A stretch of 64,000 bases of DNA from assembly GCF_902522795.1 (NCBI RefSeq), contig NZ_CABYWZ010000004.1:1-64000 (forward strand), in the 5' to 3' direction. Both the position numbers and the translations under genes were made by a program. Shown here one piece after another: positions 1 through 10,666 of this stretch. Below the pieces are notes generated by a model. That model did no database searches. It had not been told where the DNA came from and saw nothing but the letters and a program-made list of their open reading frames with translations. The first letter of the stretch is position 1; the number at the start of each line of letters is the position of its first letter. This DNA is from an uncultured Prochlorococcus sp. Its GTDB lineage: Bacteria > Cyanobacteriota > Cyanobacteriia > PCC-6307 > Cyanobiaceae.

Positions 1-134
1 ACGACCATCCAAAATCCAGGTTTTTTTATTGAGAAGTTACAATTAAAAATTAAATTTTCTTTTTCTCCAGGATATGAAAAAGCAACATCTTTGAATTTAA
101 TATGAGGTATTTCATTTTCAATGGAATCTCGCAT
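1..134 (-). CDS. ABC transporter ATP-binding protein, N-terminal fragment (runs off window)
   Basis: Reverse complement from CAT at 132-134 reads MRDSIENEIPHIKFKDVAFSYPGEKENLIFNCNFSIKKPGFWMVV, the typical A-loop region of an ABC ATPase. Confidence 0.65.
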   Translation of the reverse strand, partial: MRDSIENEIPHIKFKDVAFSYPGEKENLIFNCNFSIKKPGFWMV

Positions 135-142
135 CAATTCTA

Positions 143-421
143 TCAATCTATGTTGAGAGAAAATCCTGGTCTTTTGGCTCCACCTGCTACTGAAGATTTT
201 TCATATATCTGAACAGAAATTATTTCTTTTGATCTTACAGCAATTAATTTATCTTGCACTTTGTCACACCTTAATTCAATCAAATTTGAGGATTCTAAAG
301 TTTCATTCATAGAACTTTTTATTTCATCATAAATTCGTTTAACTTCATCAAAGTCTTTCTTCTGAATTGATAGTGGAAAAGGTGAATATCTCAGGCTTAG
401 TTCCAACGAATACATAATCAT
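143..421 (-). CDS. UPF0367 family conserved cyanobacterial protein
   Basis: Translation with YSLELSLRYSPFPLSIQKK...SSVAGGAKRPGFSL, the characteristic UPF0367 sequence. Confidence 0.75.
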   Translation of the reverse strand: MIMYSLELSLRYSPFPLSIQKKDFDEVKRIYDEIKSSMNETLESSNLIELRCDKVQDKLIAVRSKEIISVQIYEKSSVAGGAKRPGFSLNID

Positions 422-567
422 AATAAAAACTACCTCTTATATTACTAAATATTTTTCATCAGGAAGTTATTTAAATTAAATTCTTTTGAGAAAATTATAT
501 AAAAGATCTTTAAATACAATTATTATGTATATAGGAGATTTTATTTTGCATTTTAAAAAATAATTTC

Positions 568-1536
568 ATGGAAATAGCAAATGATATAACTTCTCTAGTT
601 GGAAATACCCCATTAGTTAAATTAAATAGAATCAGAAATTATTTTGATTGTTACCCAGAAATAATAGCCAAACTAGAAAGTTTCAATCCATCAGCGTCCG
701 TAAAGGATCGTATCGCTTATTCAATGTTATGTAAAGCTGAAGAAGAAGGATTGATAACACCAGATAAAACCACGTTAATTGAAGCAACTAGTGGGAATAC
801 CGGCATCGCATTAGCAATGGTTGCCGCAGCAAAAGGCTATAAATTGATATTGACTATGCCTGATACGATGAGTATTGAGAGAAGGGCAATGTTGAGAGCA
901 TATGGAGCTGAATTACAGCTAACACCGGGGGAAGAAGGAATGAAGGGAGCTTTAGATTTAGCTAATGAGTTGTCTTCAACCATTGAAAATAGCTATCAAT
1001 TTAATCAGTTTGAAAACTTTGCAAATCCAGATATTCATGAAAGAACAACGGGACAAGAAATATGGTCCCAATCCAATAACAAATTAGATGGACTAGTTAC
1101 AGGAGTAGGCACAGGAGGAACAATTACTGGTTGTGCGCGTTTTTTAAAAAAAGTTAATCCAAATTGCAAAATTTACGCCGTAGAGCCCAAAAAAAGTGCT
1201 GTGATTTCGGGAGAAAAAGCAGGATCTCATTCGATTCAAGGAATTGGAGCTGGTTTCGTACCCAAAGTACTTAATACTAAATTAATTGATGAAATTATAA
1301 AAATAGATGACGATGAAGCATTTTATTATGGGCGTTTATTAGCTCGATTGGAAGGTCTTTTATCTGGAATCAGCAGCGGTGCAGCTTTAGCAGCAACTAT
1401 AAAAATTGGCAAAAGAAAAGAACTAATTAATAAAAGATTGATAGTTATTCTTCCAAGTTTTGGAGAAAGATATTTATCAACAGCAATGTTTGAATCTAAT
1501 ACATCAATTCAAGCCAGAAAAGATGGTTATCTTTAA
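568..1536 (+). CDS. cysK: cysteine synthase (O-acetylserine sulfhydrylase), PLP-dependent
   Basis: SFNPSASVKDRIA lysine motif, TSGNTGIALA, GTGGTITG phosphate-binding loop. Confidence 0.92.
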   Translation: MEIANDITSLVGNTPLVKLNRIRNYFDCYPEIIAKLESFNPSASVKDRIAYSMLCKAEEEGLITPDKTTLIEATSGNTGIALAMVAAAKGYKLILTMPDTMSIERRAMLRAYGAELQLTPGEEGMKGALDLANELSSTIENSYQFNQFENFANPDIHERTTGQEIWSQSNNKLDGLVTGVGTGGTITGCARFLKKVNPNCKIYAVEPKKSAVISGEKAGSHSIQGIGAGFVPKVLNTKLIDEIIKIDDDEAFYYGRLLARLEGLLSGISSGAALAATIKIGKRKELINKRLIVILPSFGERYLSTAMFESNTSIQARKDGYL

Positions 1537-1552
1537 TGCATAATTTATAAAA

Positions 1553-2230
1553 ATGGAAAAAAATTTATATGAAGAATTAGGTCTCAAAAAAAATGCAACA
1601 AGAAGTGAAATTAAATCTTCATATCGCTCTCTAGTTAAGCAACATCATCCTGATGCAGGCGGTAAGAAAGAACGATTTCTTGCAATACAAAATGCTTGGG
1701 AAACTCTAAATGACCCTATCAAAAAGAAACGATATGATAGCAGTTTTTTTTCTTCAAGTTCATCATTTGATTCATTAAATGAAAATTGGGAAAAGAAATT
1801 TAATGCAAAAAAATATAATTCTTCAATTAAGGACAAAGAAGTTGAAACATGGATTAAAGAAATTTATAGTCCTATAAATAGATTAATTAGTCAAATAATT
1901 AAACCGTTGAATAACGAAATAAAAGAACTATCTGCGGATCCATATGATGACCATCTAATGGAAAATTTTTGCAGTTACATAAATCTTTCACAAAAGAAAA
2001 TAGAAAAAGTTGAAAAAATTTATAACAAAAAAATAGTTCCAAAGTCTATTTCAGCTTTAGGCCTCGATCTTTATCATTGTTTTTCACAAGTTAAAGATGC
2101 GCTATCAGAATTTAATAGATATACACAAGGCTATGTAGATAATTACTTATTTGATGGCAAAGAAATGATCAAAGAAGCAAAAAGAATCCAATCAAAGATG
2201 TCTAAAGAGAAAAATAATAAAAACTTTTAG
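1553..2230 (+). CDS. DnaJ-domain protein (type III J-protein)
   Basis: N-terminal J domain with HPD (KQHHPDAGGKKERFLAIQNAWETLNDPIKKKRYD); no Cys-rich or G/F region. Confidence 0.85.
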   Translation: MEKNLYEELGLKKNATRSEIKSSYRSLVKQHHPDAGGKKERFLAIQNAWETLNDPIKKKRYDSSFFSSSSSFDSLNENWEKKFNAKKYNSSIKDKEVETWIKEIYSPINRLISQIIKPLNNEIKELSADPYDDHLMENFCSYINLSQKKIEKVEKIYNKKIVPKSISALGLDLYHCFSQVKDALSEFNRYTQGYVDNYLFDGKEMIKEAKRIQSKMSKEKNNKNF

Positions 2231-2241
2231 ATATAAAATTT

Positions 2242-2478
2242 TTATTGAGTATATTCTTTAAGTTGATCTAATTTGAACCAAACATCTGGGACAGGTCTGC
2301 GCCATCGAACCTGAGCATATTCGTCCTTGAGTGAAAGAATCTCTCCAGGACCTTCAAATACATAATAAGGTAGATCATTATCACTGGCATGAGCTTCGAT
2401 ACTTTTTACATAATTTTCTCTATCGACAAAAACTAAGCTTCCCTTCTTGAGAGGTTTATTTGGAATAGAATTTGTCAT
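2242..2478 (-). CDS. ndhO: NAD(P)H-quinone oxidoreductase subunit O
   Basis: KKGSLVFVDRENYVKS...YVFEGPGEILSLKDEYAQVRWRRPVPDVWFKLDQL matches NdhO. Confidence 0.85.
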   Translation of the reverse strand: MTNSIPNKPLKKGSLVFVDRENYVKSIEAHASDNDLPYYVFEGPGEILSLKDEYAQVRWRRPVPDVWFKLDQLKEYTQ

Positions 2479-2614
2479 AATAAATTCAAGAAAGTTATTT
2501 GAAATTTATTATACAAAAACTTGTTTGAAAAATATTAAAAAAAATTTATACCGGAATAATAATTACAAACGGCTAAAAAATTTAATAGCCTTAATTGATA
2601 AACATTTATATGGT

Positions 2615-3541
2615 ATGCGTCTTTTACTACTTGGCTGCACTGGATTTGTTGGAAAAGAATTAGTACCAACACTTTTAAATGAAAATCATGAAGTATACAT
2701 TGTTAGTAGAAAACCCATTAATAAATTAAAGATTGATTTAGATTTCAATAAGTTTAAGTTTTTTCAAATAGATTTATCAAAAGAAAAAAACTGGAATAAC
2801 GAAAATCTTCAAAATATTTTAAGAGAGACAGATGGAATTATTAACTTAATGGGAGAACCCATAGCAGAAAAAAAATGGACTTCTGAACAAAAACAGGAGA
2901 TTGAAAATAGTCGTATAAACACTACGAAGTTTATGATGAATACCCTTAAAAATTCAAAAATAAACCCAAAAATCATTATAAATGGATCAGCAATAGGATA
3001 TTACGGTACAAGTTTGTCTGGTGAATTCACTGAAAATAGTATTGAAGGAAAAGACTTTTTAGCTAATCTTTGCAAAAAATGGGAAGCGGTAGCTGCTGAA
3101 AAACCATTTTTTTCAAGATTAGTTATTTTTAGAATTGGAATTGTTTTAGAGGCAGATGGTGGGGCATTAGGAAAAATGCTCCCAATATTTAAAGTTGGAT
3201 TAGGCGGACCAATTGGAGATGGTAAGCAATGGATGAGTTGGATTCATAGAACTGATTTATGTGCATTAATTACTCAAGCATTAGTTGATAAAAAGTATTC
3301 GGGAATATTTAATGCTGTTGCACCAAATCCAGTATCAATGAGAGACTTTTCTCAGACTTTAGGCAAATGTCTGAATAGACCTAATTTGCTTCCAGTGCCT
3401 GGAGCTGTTTTAAAAATATTGTTAGGAGATGGAGCAAAAGTTGTATTAGAGGGACAAAAAGTAATTAGCAGTAAACTGAAAAATTATACTTTTAAATATC
3501 CTCTTCTTGAGAAAGCAATTTACGCCTCCACCAAGAATTAA
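2615..3541 (+). CDS. TIGR01777/YfcH-like SDR family epimerase
   Basis: In-frame ATG at 2615 gives MRLLLLGCTGFVGKELVPTLL; GSAIGYYGT and WMSWIHRTDL motifs. The ORF track start (2447) overlaps ndhO and is unlikely. Confidence 0.85.
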   Translation: MRLLLLGCTGFVGKELVPTLLNENHEVYIVSRKPINKLKIDLDFNKFKFFQIDLSKEKNWNNENLQNILRETDGIINLMGEPIAEKKWTSEQKQEIENSRINTTKFMMNTLKNSKINPKIIINGSAIGYYGTSLSGEFTENSIEGKDFLANLCKKWEAVAAEKPFFSRLVIFRIGIVLEADGGALGKMLPIFKVGLGGPIGDGKQWMSWIHRTDLCALITQALVDKKYSGIFNAVAPNPVSMRDFSQTLGKCLNRPNLLPVPGAVLKILLGDGAKVVLEGQKVISSKLKNYTFKYPLLEKAIYASTKN

Positions 3542-3761
3542 TACCGTTTACTAAAGCACCAATAATAAGAATTGTTATCAATGGAACTACAATGGGATTC
3601 CATACTTTTTGAATAAAATTAATAAAAATAAATATGCCATTTAAGCGCATTATGATTGCAAAAATAAAAAATATTGCAAAAAAAATGACTGTAAATAAAT
3701 TTATTAATAAAAAATTATCGATAATTTGTTTTAACTTATTTTGATTATTCTCCTTAGTCAT
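3492..3761 (-). CDS. small conserved membrane protein, function unknown
   Basis: Two hydrophobic segments and a basic WWRRK tail; overlaps the 3' end of the convergent upstream gene by 50 bp. Confidence 0.6.
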   Translation of the reverse strand: MTKENNQNKLKQIIDNFLLINLFTVIFFAIFFIFAIIMRLNGIFIFINFIQKVWNPIVVPLITILIIGALVNGINSWWRRKLLSQEEDI

Positions 3762-4956
3762 TTTTTATAACAATATTCATATCATCAACCATTTTAAGAC
3801 AAGCTTTGTTCTCACCCAGTCTTTTTTTGGCATTTTCATTACATGAGATCATAAACCTCTTATTTAGCTGTATTAGATATATTATTTTTATGATCAATTT
3901 TATTGTCTGATTGATTTGATCATCTTTATCTTTATAGTTACTGACACAAAAAACATATTTTCCAAGCAAACGTCTTTGCGCTTCTGCAAAAGTTTTTGTA
4001 AATTGTGGACCTTTACCTTCAATCTGAATAACCGGTTTTCCTAATCCAATGGCTTGCTCTGCTGCTGTGCCTGCCATACTTATACAGCAACTACTTTTCA
4101 ATAATATTTTGTCAAAATTATTCCAATATATATTCACTTCTAAAAATTTATATTGGAATTTCAAGAGATTATTATCTTTTATATTTTCTAGTTTTAACCA
4201 ACCTCTTTTTTGCAATATCTGCTTTATTTTTAATGAAGAAAGAGCATTAACTATTGCAAAATTAAACTTAATTTTTTGAAAATATCTTAAATCTGACAAT
4301 GCCTCTAATAACTCTAAAATCAAAACAAAATTATCTAAAATCTCAGGGAATCTACTTCCTGGAAATATTCCAATACTAAATTCAGTTTTCTTTAATTCTT
4401 TGTTTCTAGGAAAAAACTTATCCATAAATGGGTTGCCTAAAAAAGAAACTTTCTTTTTTAATTGCAAAGTTAAATCATTAGCCGTAAGTGCATCTCGCGC
4501 ATATATTTTTTTTGCTTTTTGTGAGAGCAAGAAAAATTTAGAAGGCCATGGTAATTTCAACTTCCCTTCATAATGACTGGAATAAGCAACTAGATATGTA
4601 AAAAAATCTTTCTTACAAACCCATGCAAAAAAAACTGGCACAATATCTCCAACTACAAAAAAATAATCATATTTTTTTTTTATTTTTAAAGTTAAATATA
4701 ATTTTTTTAGAAGATAAAATATTTCTCCTCCTAATATCTCGGTGAGTCTTCCCTTAAGAGAATTATAGCCAATTCCTCCAGTACAAAATTCTTTAGTTTT
4801 ACCGATAATCTTAATTTTTTCTTTTTCGTAATGATTTCCCATACCAACAATTGGCAAAGCATGAACAGAATAACCACTTTTTACGAATTGTTTTGCTATG
4901 AGACTGCCAGATAGATCTTCTCCATGCCCATTACTTAATAATAAAATTTTCAACAA
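3754..4956 (-). CDS. lipid-A-disaccharide synthase-related glycosyltransferase-like protein
   Basis: LLLSNGHGEDLSG N-terminus, MAGTAAEQAIGLGKPVIQ donor-site-like motif. Confidence 0.7.
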   Translation of the reverse strand: MLKILLLSNGHGEDLSGSLIAKQFVKSGYSVHALPIVGMGNHYEKEKIKIIGKTKEFCTGGIGYNSLKGRLTEILGGEIFYLLKKLYLTLKIKKKYDYFFVVGDIVPVFFAWVCKKDFFTYLVAYSSHYEGKLKLPWPSKFFLLSQKAKKIYARDALTANDLTLQLKKKVSFLGNPFMDKFFPRNKELKKTEFSIGIFPGSRFPEILDNFVLILELLEALSDLRYFQKIKFNFAIVNALSSLKIKQILQKRGWLKLENIKDNNLLKFQYKFLEVNIYWNNFDKILLKSSCCISMAGTAAEQAIGLGKPVIQIEGKGPQFTKTFAEAQRRLLGKYVFCVSNYKDKDDQINQTIKLIIKIIYLIQLNKRFMISCNENAKKRLGENKACLKMVDDMNIVIKND

Positions 4957-4957
4957 T

Positions 4958-5386
4958 TTAAAATTCCAACCATTTTTTTACTTTGGTTAACTCAGGCCAA
5001 TCTGGATATCTAGTTAATCCGTCTTCAACAGATTCTTTCAACTCACTTTTCACATCTGGCATCATCATAGACATTTTTTTTATTAACTCAATATGATCCC
5101 TAACACCTTTATTATTAGTAGCCAGAAGAGCTAAAGACAAATTCATTCTTGCTTGTGGATCTTGCTGATTTAATCGAACAGCTTGTGTGGCAGCTGACAA
5201 AGCTTCTTCATTATTTTTCAAAAGTAAATGAAGCCATGATAAACAAGTCCAGGCAGCAAAATGATTTGGAATTTGATGTATAATTTTTAGAAAATCTTGA
5301 ACGATTGGAATTAAATCATGCCCTGCTTTATATCTTGAAAGAGCTGCATTAAAATCCTCTTCGATGGGATTAATTTCGTTACTCAT
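4958..5386 (-). CDS. TPR-like repeat protein
   Basis: Helical repeat pattern AAWTCLSWLHLLLKNNEEALSAATQAVRLNQQDPQARMNLSLALLA. Confidence 0.7.
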   Translation of the reverse strand: MSNEINPIEEDFNAALSRYKAGHDLIPIVQDFLKIIHQIPNHFAAWTCLSWLHLLLKNNEEALSAATQAVRLNQQDPQARMNLSLALLATNNKGVRDHIELIKKMSMMMPDVKSELKESVEDGLTRYPDWPELTKVKKWLEF

Positions 5387-5392
5387 TATTTA

Positions 5393-5845
5393 TTAGACTG
5401 CAAAAGAGCTTCCACAACCGCAAGTTTGAGAAGCATTGGGGTTTACAAAATTGAAGCCACCTCCAATTAATTCCTTACTAAAATCTAATTGCATTCCATA
5501 GATATATAAGAGACTTTTAGGATCACAAACTACTTGAAAGTTTTGATCAGCTTTTAATGAATAATCATAAACTTTATCATCAGGATTTATTTCATTAGTT
5601 CCTATAAAATCCATAGTATAACTCATCCCACTACAACCACCTGATCTTACTCCTACCCTTAGTGCTTTTTTATCACTTTGGGCCCCCAATAAATTTGAAA
5701 TTTGTTCTATAGCATCATTTGTAATTAAGATACCTTTGCCATCATCAGAATTTTTAATTTCCTGTTTAACTTCTACATTTTCCATAAACAAAGGATTTCT
5801 ACTATTTATAATATAAAAACTTAATCGATTGGTTGCATAGAACAA
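5393..5845 (-). CDS. HesB/IscA/SufA-type Fe-S cluster assembly protein
   Basis: Conserved Cys: RSGGCSGMSY ... QTCGCGSSF. True start is probably internal (MENVEVKQ). Confidence 0.87.
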   Translation of the reverse strand: MFYATNRLSFYIINSRNPLFMENVEVKQEIKNSDDGKGILITNDAIEQISNLLGAQSDKKALRVGVRSGGCSGMSYTMDFIGTNEINPDDKVYDYSLKADQNFQVVCDPKSLLYIYGMQLDFSKELIGGGFNFVNPNASQTCGCGSSFAV

Positions 5846-5884
5846 ACGTTATCCAAACTTGATTTGTTATAATTTGAGAAAAAA

Positions 5885-7339
5885 GTGAAAATTGCAATAG
5901 TTGGTTCAGGATTAGCTGGTCTTTCAGCAGCAGTCAATTTAGTTGATGAAGGCCACGAAGTAGAAATTTACGAGAGCAGGTCATTTTGGGGAGGTAAAGT
6001 TGGAAGTTGGGAAGATAAGGATGGCAACCATATAGAAATGGGTTTACATGTATTTTTTTACAATTATGCAAATCTTTTTAAATTAATGAAAAAAGTGGGA
6101 GCTTTAGACAATTTACTCCCGAAAGATCATACTCATCTATTTATCAATAATGGTGGTAATTTAAAATCTTTAGACTTCAGATTCCCCTTAGGTGCTCCAT
6201 TTAATGGACTAAAAGCTTTTTTTACCACCGAACAACTTACTTGGGTAGATAAGTTCAGAAATGCTTTAGCTTTAGGGACAAGCCCAATAGTTAGAGGATT
6301 GATAGACTATGAAGGAGCTATGAAAATAATTAGAGATCTAGATAAAATTAGTTTTAAAGAATGGTTTTTAAACCATGGTGGAAGTGAAAAAAGCTTAGAA
6401 AGAATGTGGGATCCTATCGCATATGCTTTAGGTTTTATTAATTGCAAAGATATTTCAGCAAGATGCATGCTAACTATCTTCATGATGTTTGCTTCAAAAA
6501 CAGAAGCCTCAAAACTGAATCTTTTAAAAGGTTCTCCACATAAGTGGTTAACTCAACCTATTGTCGACTACATCACAAACAAAGGTGCAAAAATACATCT
6601 TAACCATAAGGTAGAAGAAATCATTTATGAAAAGGAATCTTCCTTTTATTCAGTTAATCAATTAAAAATATCTTCTCCTGAAGGAATTAAGACAGTTTTT
6701 GCAGATAAATTTCTAGCCGCCTGTGATGTTCCTGGAATAAAAAAAATAATTCCAAAAGAATGGTATCAATTTAAAGAATTTGAAGGTTTAAAAAAACTTA
6801 GAGCTGTTGCTGTTGCCACTATCCAATTAAGATATGACGGTTGGGTTACTGAATTACAAAAAGATAATACAGGAAAAGAACCAATTGGACTAGATAACCT
6901 TCTTTATTCTGCTGATGCCTCATTCAGTTGTTTTGCTGATTTAGCACTAGCAAGTCCAGCAGATTATAGAAAAAAAGACATGGGATCACTTCTCCAATGT
7001 GTTTTAACTCCTGGAGATAAATGGATGGGAAGATCTACAGAAAGAATTACAAAAGAAATTGATAAAGAGGTTCGCCGTCTATTCCCATCCTCACAAAACC
7101 TTAAATTGCTATGGAGTAATGTAGTACAAATTCCACAATCACTCTATAGAGAAGCTCCCGGTATGGAACCTTTCAGACCTAATCAAAAAACATCTATATC
7201 TAATTTCTTCATGGCTGGTAGTTATACAAAACAAGATTACATAGACTCTATGGAAGGAGCTACAATGAGCGGACATTTGGCTGCTGCTGCGATTTTAGAG
7301 AAGAAAGCAGAATTAGCAAAGAATCTTGCAGTAGGTTAA
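5885..7339 (+). CDS. zds: 9,9'-dicis-zeta-carotene desaturase (GTG start)
   Basis: [40 protein letters not shown]-terminal [22 protein letters not shown]. Confidence 0.9.
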   Translation: MKIAIVGSGLAGLSAAVNLVDEGHEVEIYESRSFWGGKVGSWEDKDGNHIEMGLHVFFYNYANLFKLMKKVGALDNLLPKDHTHLFINNGGNLKSLDFRFPLGAPFNGLKAFFTTEQLTWVDKFRNALALGTSPIVRGLIDYEGAMKIIRDLDKISFKEWFLNHGGSEKSLERMWDPIAYALGFINCKDISARCMLTIFMMFASKTEASKLNLLKGSPHKWLTQPIVDYITNKGAKIHLNHKVEEIIYEKESSFYSVNQLKISSPEGIKTVFADKFLAACDVPGIKKIIPKEWYQFKEFEGLKKLRAVAVATIQLRYDGWVTELQKDNTGKEPIGLDNLLYSADASFSCFADLALASPADYRKKDMGSLLQCVLTPGDKWMGRSTERITKEIDKEVRRLFPSSQNLKLLWSNVVQIPQSLYREAPGMEPFRPNQKTSISNFFMAGSYTKQDYIDSMEGATMSGHLAAAAILEKKAELAKNLAVG

Positions 7340-7813
7340 TTGATGGGCACTTGGCTAAAACATGACGTAATAACAGTCGTTAATGCACCTCTTGAAAATG
7401 TTTGGGATACATGGAGCGATTTAGACTCAATGTCACTTTGGATGAGCTGGATTGAATCTGTAAAAACAGTTGATGAAGATACTAATACATTACCAGATTT
7501 AACAGAATGGACTTTGGCTGCAAATGGCTTCAGGTTTAAATGGAAAGCTCAAATTACAGAAAGGGTCGAAAAAAGCAAACTTAAATGGAAATCTATAGGA
7601 GGCTTACCAACTGAGGGATCAGTAGTTTTCGAAAGTAAAACTGATCAAATCACAACGGTAAATTTAGCAATAACTTATGAGCTACCTAAAATGATTGCGC
7701 GTTTTATGGAAGAAAATATCTTAGGCAAAATGGTTACAAACGAATTACAGGCAAATATTGATAGGTTCAAAGATTTAGTTGAAAAAAATTATTCAAAAAA
7801 TTTTTCTAACTAA
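7340..7813 (+). CDS. SRPBCC/START-like protein
   Basis: VNAPLENVWDTWSDLDSMSLWMSWIESV...; immediately downstream of zds. Confidence 0.75.
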   Translation: MMGTWLKHDVITVVNAPLENVWDTWSDLDSMSLWMSWIESVKTVDEDTNTLPDLTEWTLAANGFRFKWKAQITERVEKSKLKWKSIGGLPTEGSVVFESKTDQITTVNLAITYELPKMIARFMEENILGKMVTNELQANIDRFKDLVEKNYSKNFSN

Positions 7814-8615
7814 AAATATTAATTGCCAGATCTAGTAGTCCTTCAAAAGTATATTTTTGTGCCTGACTATCAACTCTTCCAAAAATCTTGTTACATATTT
7901 TTGTTGTCTGAGGTCCAATAGTTAACAACTTAATTTGATCAAAATATCCTAACCATTGTTTGCCAAGTTTTTTTTCTAGTAAAAAAGCAGCATTTACTAC
8001 GGTTTTACCGCTTGAGAAAATAATTGCATCTACTTTTCTATTAGAAATAATATCAATTGTTTCTTCCGGAATTGAGTCAGGACATCTAGTTTCATATGCA
8101 GCAACCTCAAATACACGGGAACCAGCTTTTCTAAATTGATCTGCAATTAGATCCCTACCACCTGTTTGAACTCTTGGTACAAAGACTCGAAGTCCGTAAC
8201 CAGATACTGGGAAATTATCAATTAAACTTTCAGCAACGAATTCTGGAGGTATGAAATCAGCCTTAATACCAAAATCATCAAGAGTTTTTGAGGTTTTTTC
8301 TCCAACTACTGCGATTTTTGTTTTTTTAGAACATTCTTTTAATGAACTATTAAAGTATCTAAGTCTTTTATCCACAAATTTGATCCCATTACTGCTGGAA
8401 AAAATAATCCAATGAAAATCATTTATTTGATTTAATGCTTCGTCAAGAGGATTCAAATCATCAGGATCACCAATAATTATTGCAGGCAAATCAAATACTT
8501 TAGCACCCTTTCTAATGAATATTTTTTTGATATCCAATATCCCTTCTCTTGATCGAGTAATAATTATATTTCTTTGATCAAGGGGGAGATCAACTATTGG
8601 CATCCTTATCCTCAA
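7806..8615 (-). CDS. hemD: uroporphyrinogen-III synthase
   Basis: IIFSSSNGIKFV, VFEVAAYETR, AIIFSSGKTVVNAA pattern typical of HemD. Confidence 0.8.
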   Translation of the reverse strand: MRIRMPIVDLPLDQRNIIITRSREGILDIKKIFIRKGAKVFDLPAIIIGDPDDLNPLDEALNQINDFHWIIFSSSNGIKFVDKRLRYFNSSLKECSKKTKIAVVGEKTSKTLDDFGIKADFIPPEFVAESLIDNFPVSGYGLRVFVPRVQTGGRDLIADQFRKAGSRVFEVAAYETRCPDSIPEETIDIISNRKVDAIIFSSGKTVVNAAFLLEKKLGKQWLGYFDQIKLLTIGPQTTKICNKIFGRVDSQAQKYTFEGLLDLAINIFS

Positions 8616-8982
8616 AATTATTAATTTGATTTTTATTTTTTAATTCATCTAGAAGTTTCAGGACTGATAATCCTTTATCAATAACAACATCGTCTTTAAA
8701 AATTATCTCTGGAACTCTTCTCATTTCTATTCTTTTTCCTAAAATATGTCTTATAAAGCTTTTAGCAGTATTCAAATTTGCCACAATCTCTTTCCTCACT
8801 TTATCCTGAGCAGTTGAAGTTATGTAAATTTTACAGTGTTGCAAATCACCTGATAAATCAATCTTAGAAATATTAACGAAATGATCTCTAATAAGATCAT
8901 TTTCCAAATTATTCTGCAAAATAAGTGTTATTTCTTTCTTCAAAAGAGAAGAAACTTTTGCAAGACGGTAATTGTTTGGCAT
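8590..8982 (-). CDS. rbfA: 30S ribosome-binding factor
   Basis: RLAKVSSLLKKEITLILQ...; FIRHILGKRIEMRRVPEIIFKDD. Confidence 0.85.
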   Translation of the reverse strand: MPNNYRLAKVSSLLKKEITLILQNNLENDLIRDHFVNISKIDLSGDLQHCKIYITSTAQDKVRKEIVANLNTAKSFIRHILGKRIEMRRVPEIIFKDDVVIDKGLSVLKLLDELKNKNQINNFEDKDANS

Positions 8983-9200
8983 TATGATTGTAAATTTATT
9001 GGGTTTGTCATCGCTTGCAAGACAAAATAAACAGTTATGAAAGCACTTAACACAGAAGATATCAAACCTACTATTGTGAGTGGATTTGATCTATTCTTGA
9101 ATAAAGGTTCAAGCAATGCAACAAGTCCCCCAACAATGATGGATATTAAATACTTGGGATATCTTGCAACATTAGAGAAAAATTCGCCCATCAGCTCCAC
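8982..9200 (-). CDS. DUF751 family small membrane protein
   Basis: FFSNVARYPKYLISIIVGGLVALLEPL; stop/start overlap with rbfA. Confidence 0.7.
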   Translation of the reverse strand: MELMGEFFSNVARYPKYLISIIVGGLVALLEPLFKNRSNPLTIVGLISSVLSAFITVYFVLQAMTNPINLQS

Positions 9201-9245
9201 AAATTGATTACTTTTTTAGCTAAATTTTAACAAACATTAAACAGC

Positions 9246-9971
9246 ATGATTACATTATATCAATTTAGGCATAGTGCTTTTTGTTTAAAAACAAGAATGG
9301 CTCTTCATGCAAAAAAACTACAATATCGTGTTGAAGAAGTAACTCCTGGAATAGGCCAATTTGAAATCTTTAAATTATCAGGTCAAAAACAAGTCCCTGT
9401 AATTGTCGATAGTAATGATCAAGTTATTAATGACTCTTCAACTATTTGCGAATACTTAGATAAAAAAAACGATAACAATCCACTCTTTCCTGAGGACCCA
9501 ATATTATTTGCACAATGCAAACTAATTGAAGACTGGGCAGATACTACAATGGCTTCAACTTGTAGAAAAGCTTTAATAAAATCTGCAATAGAAAATCCAC
9601 AGCTAAGAACTGCATTACTTCCAGATGAAATACCTTCTTCAGTTAAAAGTATTGTTGATAAATTACCTTTTGAAAATCTTACTAAAATTTCTAATGTAGT
9701 TTTATCTTCTAAAGATAATTTAGAACTCCAAAAATTACTGGAAGCTTTGTCAAAATCCTTGATCAACAAAAAATATTTAGTTGGAGACTGTTTATCAATT
9801 GCAGATATTTCAATTGCTGCTCAATTATCTCTTATTAAATTTCCAAAGTCTGCAGGACCAATTCTTTCAGGAAAGGGAAGTCAAGAATACATAAATAACC
9901 CTTATTTAGAAAATCTTTTCATATGGAGGAACAATTTAGAAGAATATCTTTTTAGTGCTAATTCTCAATAA
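9246..9971 (+). CDS. glutathione S-transferase family protein
   Basis: Thioredoxin-fold N-terminus: YQFRHSAFCLKTRMALHAKKL, KQVPVIVD, STICEYLD. Confidence 0.82.
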   Translation: MITLYQFRHSAFCLKTRMALHAKKLQYRVEEVTPGIGQFEIFKLSGQKQVPVIVDSNDQVINDSSTICEYLDKKNDNNPLFPEDPILFAQCKLIEDWADTTMASTCRKALIKSAIENPQLRTALLPDEIPSSVKSIVDKLPFENLTKISNVVLSSKDNLELQKLLEALSKSLINKKYLVGDCLSIADISIAAQLSLIKFPKSAGPILSGKGSQEYINNPYLENLFIWRNNLEEYLFSANSQ

Positions 9972-10665
9972 ATTCAAACGTCAATTTATATTTATTTGTT
10001 TTTATAGCATGAATCGAAGAATCGCCAACTTTTGAACCATAAGAAGCAACATATTGAACTCCACAAATTGATGGTTTGATTGAATTATTGACTTCCAATA
10101 TTTCTTCGGAACATTTTTGAAATTTACTAATGGTCTCTACCTGATTAATCCTTGAAGCACCAGGCTTATGCGCTGTTTGTATAACTAGCTCATCTGCGAA
10201 AAAAAGATCATCATCTTGGATCTGATTTCTCCCTGTAATTCTTGAATCAATATAAAAATCATCTTTTAAATAAGTAATTTGATTATTAATAGATTGAGGA
10301 TCATTTACAACCTTGATTAAAGTGTCACCGAATATTGCTTTTCCAATAGATTCAGAATTTTTTTCACGATTACCAACAATTAAATCTAAATCATTCTTAA
10401 AGAAATTTACTTTATAAATAACTGGCTCTTCTGAATCATTAATTATATCTTGGGAAGTAACAAGCCAATTCCCCTCGAACCATTTAGGGTAAATTAAATC
10501 TTTAGAAGTTTCAGATAATTTAAAATTTGGCAAATATAATTCTGGCCATTGATTTACACGATTTTCCAAAAACTCTCGTACGTTAGAATCTACTAGAGCA
10601 AAAGAATTTGCTAAAAAAATTCCTTGAAAAATCAAGCAAAGAATTAATCCAAGCAGAATTTTCAT
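9958..10665 (-). CDS. conserved secreted/lipid-associated protein, function unknown
   Basis: Clear signal peptide MKILLGLILCLIFQGIFLANSFA; conserved cyanobacterial style. Confidence 0.6.
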   Translation of the reverse strand: MKILLGLILCLIFQGIFLANSFALVDSNVREFLENRVNQWPELYLPNFKLSETSKDLIYPKWFEGNWLVTSQDIINDSEEPVIYKVNFFKNDLDLIVGNREKNSESIGKAIFGDTLIKVVNDPQSINNQITYLKDDFYIDSRITGRNQIQDDDLFFADELVIQTAHKPGASRINQVETISKFQKCSEEILEVNNSIKPSICGVQYVASYGSKVGDSSIHAIKTNKYKLTFEFIEN

Positions 10666-10666
10666 T

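Noticed and set aside
9419-9769. 116-aa ORF antisense to the GST gene
   Set aside because: Shadow ORF; sense frame is a clear GST.
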